A stretch of 64,000 nucleotides of DNA, taken from positions 6,138,001 through 6,202,000 of the forward strand of contig OY720100.1 in NCBI GenBank assembly GCA_963082875.1, in the 5' to 3' direction. Below, piece after piece: positions 34,601-45,111 of the stretch (position 1 is its first letter; every line of letters begins with the position of its first letter). The translations under genes were made by a program, and so were the position numbers. The notes under the pieces were generated by a model. It did not search any database. It worked only from the letters and a program-made list of their open reading frames with translations, and was not told the DNA's origin. The DNA comes from Corella eumyota (taxonomy: Eukaryota > Chordata > Ascidiacea > Phlebobranchia > Corellidae).

Positions 34601-37246
34601 AAAGTGTAACTTCTTTCTACAACGTGCAAGTCAAGTTCCCTGATCGAGGTAAAAAAAATTAAAAAAAATAACTTTTGACCTTTTAAATAATCAAAAAAAT
34701 GGTAGAAATTTTACATTGTGAATAGCAATTTTTTCCTATGATTTATTTTCATGAAAACAATATTAAAGTAGTATTAGATGTATTTGTTAATGCTTGCAGA
34801 TTTATACATTTACTCTGTATAAATATATTAGTAAAAGTACGTTAGACTAGATTTTAATGCCTCTAGTAGATAATATTGTCTTACAATAATATTATGTAGC
34901 TACTAATTAGTTAGTAAGCATATTAGAGCAAAAACAAAACGTATGCATTTGTTAGATTGGTACAAAAACATGTTTGGTACCTTCAAATGACAAAATAGAT
35001 TAGTTTTAATAGTTTTCAAATCTAATTTGAAAAGGTCAAACGATGCCTAGATAAAAAATAACAGCGCTTTGTAGTATAGTTTATAAATATAAGCCAGATC
35101 AATTATTTAAAAAGTTAAAATAATTTAGTTGGCGCACAATCAGAAAACAGACAGAAGTTTAATAAAAGAAAAGAAGTCAGGAGGAAACAATACAAAGGAG
35201 ACGGTGATGGTTAGCTCCTCATATCAAAAATTAGAATCTCTGGCCAAATTTAATTCCTAATTTTTTTAATTAGTTTTTAAGCAATAATATGTTTTTGGTT
35301 TTGAATAAAAAAAATAGAAAAAATATAAATTTCAACTATAAAAACCTGATTATGTTAATTAATTGATTTATTTAATTGTAATTAATTTAATAAAAAATTT
35401 TTTTTAACTCTAGCTGTTTTTTTATATACAATAAAAAAGTTTGTTTTAAAATTTTTTTCGAAAACACTTTTTTAAACAACAATTTTTGTCCTTCTCTAGC
35501 TCCACCTCAACAACAGAATGGTGACGAGGCACCGGTGGAGAACGGAGTGAGTGGAGAGGAGACTCCTCCTAACAAGAATCTGATCCTCATCACTGGACAC
35601 AAGGATAAATGTGCTGATGCTAAAATTGCTCTTATTGTAAGTTAGTTGTTAAATCATTTATTAAATATTTCAAGAATTGAGATTTATATTTTATTTTCCA
35701 TTTTTTAGGCATTGGTTCCGATCTCGGAAGAGATTGAAGTTCCGTACCAACTTCATCGCTACATCATCGGACAAAAGGGATCCGGAGTAAGGAAGTTGAT
35801 GGAGGAGTACGACGTCAACATCTCAGTTCCCCCAGCTGACAAGAACAGCAACTTTATCACTGTAAGATTAAATTTCATTAGTGTTTTCATTTGATATAAA
35901 ATTTGTTAATCTTTTTAGTTATTTAAGATATGTAGAAAATTAAATTGAGTTTCTGTAAAACTAATTACATTTTTGAAAAATTAAATTTTTTTAATAGACT
36001 TTTTCTTTCAGATCACTGGAACAGTCTCCAAGGTCGAGGATGCAAAGAAAGGAGTCATGGAAAGAGTCCAGGAGATTGAAGCAGAGGAAGAACAGAGGGT
36101 AAGATAAAAAGTTAAAATCCCTGATTATTTTTTCTAACCAATGTTTTATTTTTATGCAAAAATTCTACTAGGTTAAGACAAACTAAGAACAAACTAAGAA
36201 AACGTAGGAATTTCTCAAGAGAAAAATGTTAAAATTTTTATTTGATAACTTTTTTTCTTAGGTGTTAAGAAACTTCTCATTAACCTTACAAGTGTCAGCT
36301 CATTACCATCCTCAAATCATCGGAAGAAAAGGTGAAACTATCACAAAAATAAGGACCAAAAATAATGTCAATATTCAGTTCCCTGATCGAGATGGGGAAA
36401 GCAAGGTAAATTTATATAAAAATTTATTAAAAGCTTTCTCTAAAATCAATTTAAATAAATGTCAAAAAAATTACATTTTTGAAAATTTTTTTTAGGATGA
36501 AATTAAGATTGTTGGCTTGGAAAAAGATGCCGAATCAGCACGTGATGACATCATGAGGATTGTTAACGAACTTGAGTCTCACGTCAGCCAGGACATCCAC
36601 ATTGATCGAAGAGTTCATCCAAGGCTTATCGGAGCAAGGGGAAGAGGAATAAAGAAGATCATGGAAGATTTTCATGTAAGTTTTACCAAAATAATTTTTT
36701 TAATTTCTTTTTTATCTTAAAATAAAATTTTTTTTGTTGTATCCAGGTTGACATTAGATTTCCCAAAGATGCTGATATTGTCACGGTAACCGGATCACAA
36801 GATAAGGTGGATGAGTGCATCGACCATATTCTTAATTTGGAGGAGGAATTTGTAAGTTTTTATTTTTAAATAAAATGTCAAAAAAATAATGTAAAAAATT
36901 TTTCAATAATTTACATTACTAATTTTTTTTGCATTTTAAATTTATAAATATTGACTTTTCAGATGCAAGATGTTGCTGAAGAAGAGGAAGCGAAGAGATA
37001 CTCCCACTCTAAGTTCAACAATCCAAAACAATCGAGAAACGACCGAGCTCCTGCTTTCGCTGTACGAGATGCTCCCTGGGACCAGGTTTGTTAAATTTAA
37101 AAAAAAAAAAATTTTTTATTTTTGATACAATTTTAAAATTTTTTTTTTCTAATTTTTAGGGAAATATGGACGACTTTCCCAGCTTAGGTGGTGGCTCGGG
37201 TGGCAACAAACCCTCTGCCGCCCCGGCGTGGAGCCGCAAATTTTAA
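28619..37246 (+). CDS. HDLBP: Vigilin, multi-KH RNA-binding protein (1239 aa)
   Basis: RNA-binding protein of cytosol and ER-bound polysomes. 28 coding exons: 28619-28661, 28816-28970, 29326-29544, 29706-29912, 30150-30365, 30566-30649, 30751-30873, 31081-31188, 31382-31486, 31578-31682, 31842-31955, 32213-32317, 32558-32671, 32825-32935, 33029-33136, 33368-33586, 33713-33799, 33879-34013, 34197-34415, 34522-34648, 35500-35636, 35709-35861, 36012-36098, 36262-36405, 36496-36675, 36747-36851, 36963-37085, 37160-37246. Order: N-terminal motif APTYSEAFPPL, 15 KH-like units from about residue 67 to 1170, then an acidic stretch and VRDAPW. Most units keep GxxG (GKGG, GPKG, GKKG, GQKG, GAKG, GRAG, GRKG, GARG). 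Units 1, 3 (GPRH) and 11 (ARRA) are degenerate, as in vertebrate vigilin. Unit 12 carries a Pro/Gln/Glu insert encoded by its own exon. Human vigilin is 1268 aa, similar in length. The ATG exon begins after an acceptor at 28583, so an upstream noncoding exon exists. Confidence 0.96.
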
Positions 37247-38891
37247 TCCAAACTCACGTGATGGCGCACTCTATTTTTCTATACGGGTGAATATGTGCCT
37301 TAATTTGTATACTGAAAAAAACTCATCTATTTTATGAATTTTACCGTTGTTTTTTCCGATGTTTACCCTGGATTTTTGCCATTCTGGTTAGTTCTGTATA
37401 GAATTATTTTCGTAACGGAGTTGCACTTTGAAATGCAGCCATATTGTTTAAAAAATCAATTTAGAGGCCAAAAACTGCACTGTTTTTTCTTATCTACAAA
37501 ATTCTATTTAAATTGTACAAAAATCGACCTTTTAAAAAACGTTGTGTAGTCCTCCCTTCTCTCGTTTTTTTGGGAATATTCAGTTTCGTGATGACGTCAC
37601 GGTCTTTATGACGTCACGCCGAAGTTGATGACGCAAGTGAGACTGTAGTTTTCTTGGTGCTATGCTAATAAATAGTTCGGTTAGTACTCGCTTTTCTTAT
37701 ACGTGTGCGCTGTCGTTCGCAACAAAACAAATTAAACAAATAAAAATTGAGCAACCGGTCACGTGACCCGGTCGCTTTCCTTGTACCATTTGTAAATACT
37801 GATATGAGCCCCTTATAATTTATTCCGATCGATGTGTATATTTTTTCTCACACTGCGCGAATTTTGTTACATCCCATCTTTTAAAACTCGTATATTATAT
37901 TCTCTACATTGGTACCCTTCTTGGATTTTTTTTTAACCAAAGCCAGTAGTGGGAATAAATATTTTGTGTCCCAAAAACATGTTGTTTTCTAAACCAAATT
38001 TGCTTTGCAATTGAGTATTGGAACTCTACTAACAGCTTTTTCTTGTAATATATGGCATCAAATTCATCTGTGCAATATCAATTGAAATGTGATAAAAAAA
38101 CACGTTTGCCCCAGTAGAGGTTTTGGTTTTTGGGTGATTTTCTCTCTTATGTTAGCGCCATTCTCTTTTCAAAGACATTGCGACATGTTTGTTAAAAAAT
38201 AAAAATAAAATTATCAAGTTTTGTATTTCTTTGGGGTTCTGATTTCTGAAATTGGGTTTTGCTATAGTTGTAATAGACAAATCTTACTAAATTTTGTACC
38301 TGTTAGGGTGGATAGCTTTTGTAGCAAAATATAGGTAGGCTAAGTGATTGTTCAAATATTAGTAGTCCAAAATATTAAGACAAAACATACATAAGTTTAT
38401 GTTTATTTATAATTTAAAGGTGACATTGCTACTAGTTACTTACAGTTAAATTAAAAAACAGTAAAGTTACCAAGCTATTAAAATAAAAACTTAAGCAATA
38501 TTAAAAAGATAATAACGTGGACTTTGCATTGCCTAAAATTAAAGTTTGAATTGGTTTACTCATAAAGTGACATTTTTAGGCTAATTTTGACAGCACGTTG
38601 CCTTTCATGGAAATTTTTTCAAAAACTAATATCACGATTGTTAGGCTATTGCGACTCTTTAAATTTTCATATTTTAAAATTGAATAACTGTTAGTAAGTA
38701 TTTTCTATATCAGATATAAAACGGTTCTTACCATATTTTTAAACAAAATATATTGGCGTTTGTTATTGTTTGTTGTCAATTTTCATTGTGGAATTCCCCA
38801 AATAAAATAAACGCTTTATAGTACAAAAAAAACAAAGATTGAAGAAAAATGCATTATAATAATAGAAAGGGTGTTTAAATAAGATTAAAAA
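37247..38891. other. Vigilin 3' UTR and convergent spacer
   Basis: Long 3' region of vigilin, with candidate AATAAA at 37667-37672 and 37954-37959. Two TGACGTCA palindromes lie at 37592 and 37609. The rest to 38891 is AT-rich and ends at the 3' side of the small GTPase gene. No further gene. Confidence 0.5.
37954..37959 (+). terminator. HDLBP: Candidate poly(A) signal of vigilin
   Basis: AATAAA in GGGAATAAATATT, about 0.7 kb past the stop; an earlier AATAAA is at 37667. Confidence 0.4.
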
Positions 38892-39416
38892 CTATTTTTG
38901 TCGTTGTTTTGACGCCCATTCTAATACCGAATCCAGCCCAGTGCCTTTTAATGCACTAATTTCAACCAAAGTCCAATTCCTCGAGGCAGGCAAGGTCTCA
39001 AGTTGCAGACGACTTTTAATGTCCTCGACAGCCATACATTTGTCACCGAGGTCACGCTTATTCGCTAGAACACATAAATATGCGTCCTGTAGGTTTATAT
39101 CACGTAGTGCTCTATGTAAAGCTTCTTTAGCCTCATTAATTCGTTGGTCGTCAGTAGAATCAACCACAAACAAAACGCCTTCAACCTCTTCGTAGTAATG
39201 TCGCCACAGGTCGCGGATTTTATCCTGGCCGCCCGTGTCCCAAATGTTAAAGTCCACATTCTTAAAATTCACAGTTTCGAAGTTAAAACCAACGGTAGGC
39301 GTGGTCGAACCCGCCTCGTTGAATCGAAGTCGGTTTAGAACTGATGTTTTTCCGGCTAGATCCAGTCCAATAAGCACTAACCTGATTTCCCGCCTACTAC
39401 CGCAAGCGTTTCCCAT
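38892..39416 (-). CDS. ARF/ARL-type small GTPase, intronless (174 aa)
   Basis: Membrane-traffic or signalling GTPase of the ARF family. Starts MGNACGSRR: Gly2 is a good N-myristoylation site and Cys5 a possible palmitoylation site. GTP-binding motifs are complete: GLDLAGKTS (17-25), Thr41 in TPTVGFN (switch 1), WDTGGQ (59-64), NKRD (119-122, where ARF1 has NKQD) and SALKG (154-158). Length 174 is usual. It lacks the introns that its multi-exon neighbours have, so it may derive from a retrocopy, although no poly-A remnant was recognised. Sequence is about equally near several ARL groups, so no subfamily name is given. Its start is 2.2 kb beyond the end of vigilin, in convergent orientation. 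Confidence 0.9.
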   Translation of the reverse strand: MGNACGSRREIRLVLIGLDLAGKTSVLNRLRFNEAGSTTPTVGFNFETVNFKNVDFNIWDTGGQDKIRDLWRHYYEEVEGVLFVVDSTDDQRINEAKEALHRALRDINLQDAYLCVLANKRDLGDKCMAVEDIKSRLQLETLPASRNWTLVEISALKGTGLDSVLEWASKQRQK

Positions 39417-42400
39417 TTTAAGAATTCACTTTTTATTTTATTGGTTAGATTTCTATTGTAATTGTATAACAAATTACAACCTGCAAAACGTTAACAAAAT
39501 ATGTAATAAAATTCAAAATCCTATAAAACAATGGCTACGAGTCATAGTATCTGATTAATAGCAACTAATAAACAAACTGCTTCTAAACAAGTAACTTCTT
39601 AGCTGTTATATAGCGTTTATTTTTAGCTTTTTAAATTTTAGGCTATAACGTTCTTTCGAATCATGACGTTTACTCGCTATATGTATTAGCTTTGTAGGAA
39701 GCAATGACATAACATCCAACAAGCGTTATACATATTTGACATAGTAATATGGCTGTCATGTCCAATACTTGTATGGTTTTATTAGTTTTAAAAACTAAAT
39801 TTGTGATTAACTAAATATAGTCGTTGTGTATTGACTGCTAGGCCCATTTTAACTCTTACTCAGTATTTGTTATAGTTTCCTAATTCGTTTTAATTGGTTT
39901 GAAATAAAAAAAATGTTGTAAATGTTAAATTTACATTTGAATGTTGGCTATACCCAATGGAATAACATAGTATAGTTTATATATTTAAGGCGTTACCTAT
40001 TGTTTTATGGTCAAGTTCTAATTAAATATTGTAAATATCCATTAGTACAATTTTATAGAACTGAAGGCTAAATCCTGTTTTTATTCTCCTGACAATTGAC
40101 GTTAAATTCACACAGTACAAAAAAGCTACAGTCAAACTTTACATTTCTATCTTTGTAGTACCTACAGAGAACAAAAATTATTCTCTAATGAAAATGACAT
40201 TATTGCTGGCCTATTAAAGCAACTATAATAGTTTAAATCTGAGAACAATCTATGTGTTTCTGTATATTTATCTCAACAACATTAACCATTACATTTAAAT
40301 AGCTTTGCTTGTTGTTTAGTCACGCTTTGCTTCCTGGTATTGCTTTCATAAACGCCAGTAACATCCAAAACGGAAATTAAATTAAGCAAGGGCTAGTTTT
40401 ACACTGGTAAGCGTTGTTTAGCACTTAGGTGCTGAAAACCGAAAACTAACATGTTTTGCTCTATACCAGGCTGTTACTAAGTAATTTACTTGTTATAACA
40501 TATTTTAATGTTTGGTTTAACTGTCGTCCTAGGCTTGAAATAAGTTTAAAGAACGCCTACCTACATATTACTCACGTTTTTATACTTAAAATACTTGCGT
40601 TACCATAGTTTATATCCAGCCACTAATTAAGGCATTTTATCAAAAACAATTAAATACCGTTTTAGTCGCCAAACAGTCATCCATAATAATAATACCATTA
40701 AGCATTCTGGGAATGTATATTTATAAAAATAAGCAAATATATTCCCTTTTAAAATTATTTAGTAGTAACTTGATAATCTAAACTATCGTCGTATCAGTAA
40801 ATGTGACTGATTAAATTAAAATAGTATTACGCTACTGTTTAATTGAATAGGATATCTGATATTTCCTTATAATTAAACAGTTCTTTTAACTCGGTTTTAG
40901 CATGGTTGCACCATTTAAAAATTGTTTTTATATATAGTCATTAGGTTTTTACACTTCATAATTTTGTCATTGTTTATTTATATGCTACCACATAACTACC
41001 TAATTATAAACTATGACTTAATCTTTTTCTAATACTTTTACGCATATTTTTCTAAACTTAAATTAAATTAATTAATTCCTAACACAAAACTTTCTATGAG
41101 TTAAATTTAGCAGCAATTTGCTTATAATAAGTTGACTGATTTTGCTATCGGTAATATAGCTGACTATGTTCTTTTATTCCTTATCAGGCACATTAGTAAT
41201 ACAATAGTGTGGTATAGGAAATACGTAATGTTTTGAAGAAAAAAAATAGTGCGTCACCTATATAGACACCTCCATGAAAACTCAGTACGTATTTTGTTTG
41301 CCCGGCGACTTACCATAAACATTCTGGCGAAATAATCAAAACAAAATAAAAGTTCAGTTAATTTTTGGTAATTGCAATGAACAACAATAAATATATAGCC
41401 AAGCCTTTTTTATATTTAACTGAAATCTTTTTATTTCATTATCACTTTATGAATAAGGTGTCTTTTGCATGCGTTAGATTTACTAATAAACACTAAGGGT
41501 GTAAAGTTGGTAGTTAAATATGACTCGAACACCTAACCTTTTTTAATTTGAAACTCAGTGTCATGGCCAGTATAATACGCTACCAGATTAATTCCTCAAA
41601 CTACCACTTTTGAAATTAATATACATAAAATAGTTACTCCCTAATGAAAAATTGTCCTTCAGAAACATTGCAAGTTAAAATATATTTAAAATAAAATGAT
41701 TGTACTGACGACCTAAAGAATTATTTACAAATTTCTAAATTGCTTTTGCATAAAAACTGCTTACATGCGTTATACTATAATTTAAAATCGCAATTGTCTT
41801 CAACATAAAGTTTCATGTGAACAACATCACAACAAAAATCAAAAACTTCCGTTCTTGTGTTGCTATCACACGCTCAACGACTTCTCCCTTTCTTTCTCTT
41901 TCCTTCTCCTTCCCCTTTGTCTTGTCTATAACAAATCTACATTTGAGAAACGACGGGAAGTTGGAAACCCTTCGATTGCCAATTTTTCTACTTCTACGAT
42001 TTACAACTAGGGCAATCCATTTTCAATAAAACTAAAAATTTAAAGATAAAATTATAACACAGTTTTGGTGTTTGGCAGTTAATATTTAAAAAAATAATGA
42101 TACAAGCATAGTAATAACAAATATATTATAAGCGCATGTCATTTTTACACATATTTTCTTGCTTCAATTAATAAATATTTTGTAGATGATGGACTACTAA
42201 TTCATTAAAGCATTATATATCTTACTTAAGTTTTTTTCTTCTATCATCTGAACTATTCCAAAGCAATTATCCCTTGAACCCGCATTAACGAATAGCATAA
42301 AACGCATAGTTGGTATCGAATTAATTTACTAAAAATTTAATTTACTTACGCGATTACAAATGTCATTTTTTCCTGGGCGTAGGTCTAAACGGAATTTTTG

Positions 42401-42598
42401 GTTTTTCGTTAGACAACGCGGTTGGCATTTAAAGCAATAAAAATTTAGAGGATTTTCATTTACTGCAAAAAAGGAAAAATTTTAATAAGTATTGTAGCTT
42501 AATTATTCGATCAAGCTTTTAAGCGCATCTTTTAACTCGTTTCGTATTTAATGTTACCGCCCTTTTTCTACCAAGCAATTAATCGCTAATCATAATGG
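39417..42598. other. Gene-poor AT-rich intergenic DNA
   Basis: No supported coding region in 3.2 kb. A pyrimidine-rich stretch at about 41870-41925 produces a 70-codon frame that is low in complexity. A tRNA-like segment on the minus strand near 41515-41600 has a B-box-like GGTGTTCGAGTC. Confidence 0.5.
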
Positions 42599-42926
42599 AC
42601 AATACTAAAGTACGGGATGCGGGATAGTGCGGGACCGTATGTAAACGTTAACGAAAATTCGCGGAATGCGGGACGGAACGGAATTTTTGTACTTTTCTGC
42701 GGGATGTTTGCTGTTTTTATCTAAAGGGCTAAGGGGTGATGCGGGATTAACTTTAAAGGTTAAGAAATGATGCGAAATTGAATATAAAGCACAAGGGAAG
42801 ATTAGGGGAGGGTATAAAAAGTTCGTCCTTTTCAGCATTCAGCGTTTTTTTATTAACGTTTACATACGGCCTCGGTATTTCCCGCACCCCGCAACTTCCC
42901 GCATCCCGTATTTTAGTACTACCCAC
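42599..42926. mobile_element. Short MITE copy 2 (328 bp) with exact 8-bp flanking repeat
   Basis: Same family as the element at 13789, in opposite orientation and longer by an internal segment. Ends ACAATACTAAAGTACGGGAT and reverse of GGTAGTACTAAAATACGGGA. Flanked by CATAATGG on both sides (42591-42598 and 42927-42934). No coding capacity. Confidence 0.85.
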
Positions 42927-42934
42927 CATAATGG

Positions 42935-45111
42935 ACTGTTTTCTTTAATGTTGAAAATTGGGTAACAATACTCTAGGCAGTAATTATTTGTTCTACAGTT
43001 TTTGTTAACATATTAAATTTAAAACTTTAAAACTTTGCTTGATAAACCAAAATATGTTTTATTCGTTTCCCGATTTTTAAAGGCCTCATGCTGAGGACAC
43101 ACGCTTTGGAATTTTATTTAAGCCGTGGTTAAACTCTTGATCGTAGTTTTGTGAGTTACAAATTTTAAATTCTTGAAGTATAAACGATTATTTATGGTAA
43201 CAATAATTTTATTTGTTTTCGGTTCGCATTAGTATACGTAAAATTTTTATTTTTATTTAGCTAATTGTAAATTTTTAAAACTTAATAATATTCTTTAACG
43301 TTTAACAAGTTCTGCATTTTCCAAGTATAATACAAATTTTTTTACCGTATTAGACATGTCATCTACTCGAGACAACAAGTAACAAACTTATAATATTAAG
43401 TCACATAAAACAGCACTACTAGGTAAGGGTACCAAACGGGCGAAAGCAAATTTATATAAAAATTTACTTTGCCACGTTGCGTGCAAAAACAAAGTTCTCA
43501 ACATGACGTCATAATTCATACTCACGTGATCTATATATAATAAAATTATAGCCACGTGATCCGTGTTTGTACAAATCGTAATAGGTTTTAACGTCTAATA
43601 ATTGTTTTTTTGTTAGTTAGACATTGAACTTTTAAGTGCCAATAAAATGGGCATTGCCAAGGTAACGTTTAACTTAGATTAGTGATGACGCAAATGTGGT
43701 TAGATTTAATGCTTAACGACGAGCGAAAATTCCATAATTGAGTTTTTTAACGACCTAATACATTGTTTGCAAATTACCGAATATAGACGATTACCGATAC
43801 GTTGTTAAAAACAGAGGGTAACATATTTGCTATTGTTGTGACATTGTCTGTTTGTAAAATAATAAACAGATTTATTTTAAACCATAAAATACTTCTAGTA
43901 AATTTGTTCTAGTCTTATATTGCACTTTTACAATAACGAACTTAAGCCCAATTAATACTGTGTTAGTATAATGAATCATCAATCAAGTAACCTTAATGGA
44001 TTTATAAACTAACCCATAAATATCTATGTACATAAGATTAGTACATGTGTTTTTTTTGGAATAATGGCATCATGTATATTATGTTTGCCTATAAATTAAA
44101 ATTTTTCTATTTCTGAATCATTTAAAATGAAGCGCGCGTTTAAAAAAATCAGTCGAAAAAAAATTAGATTTAGAAAAATTATTTTTTTACAACATTGTTA
44201 GTGGTTAATTTAATCTTTTTACAACATTAGTTGTAAATGGTTAAAGGGTGATAAAATGAAAAATCTAGAAATAAATGCGTAAACCGTGGATTGAAAATAC
44301 TTTATAGATTACTGTAATAAACTCGTTGCATTGTTTTAACTTGAAAGGTAAAAATCTAACTGAACAAAATTGCTTAATAATATTTTAAAGGTATTTTTTT
44401 ATGTGTTTAATAACAATTTAGATAAACGTTTTAATTTACTTTAAATAAAGTTGCAATGAAAAGGCAGAATAGTTTTTTAAAATTCGTAAGTTAATTTTTT
44501 TTTAAATAGGAAGTTTTTTTATTATGCTATATTTTAGATTTTCTGTCACATCAAGTACAACATATTTTGTTAATAAGGTTATATAACACATTTAAGAAAA
44601 AATAATTATAAGAAAAATTTAAGAAAAATCAATTTTTAAACAAGAGTTATTTTTAAATAAAAAAATTCAAGCTTAGAGCTACGTCATAATTGTTTGAATT
44701 AAAGCAATTTTGTTTGACTATCACGTGATCAAGACATCTAAGTCGTTAACCCCCGTTTATTATGTCATGTGAGATGTTAGCAAGTCACTCTAAGTTGTCA
44801 TATTATGTAAATTGTTTGCAAATTTGTATTTTCCGTGTTTTACATCGCCCACGTATTTTCGTTAACCAGGGCTTGTATTTTATTACGTGATATATATAAC
44901 AGTAAAACATAAGAGCTTATAGTAGAAATCACAAAAAGAACGTCGATTTTTTTTATTAAAATAACTTACCAGAAAGTTTTTTTCATTTTGTTTTATTATG
45001 TTAACCAGTTTGAGAAAAATTTAATTTTTAAAACTTATTAAATTTTTTTTTTGCAATATTTTCGGACAGATCTTAAGTCGCCATCATATTAACACAGGTA
45101 AATGAAAAAAA
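42935..45111. other. Intergenic, upstream of claudin 1
   Basis: AT-rich and without a supported gene. Two E-box-like CACGTG sites near 43525 and 43554 and TGACGTCA at 43504 lie within about 60 bases. The last 200 bases before 45112 should hold the claudin 1 5' UTR. Confidence 0.45.

Noticed and set aside
41817-42029. 70-codon frame
   Set aside because: Arises from a pyrimidine-rich tract (Ser/Phe/Leu runs); no further evidence.
42605-42838. 77-codon minus-strand frame
   Set aside because: Lies entirely in a MITE.
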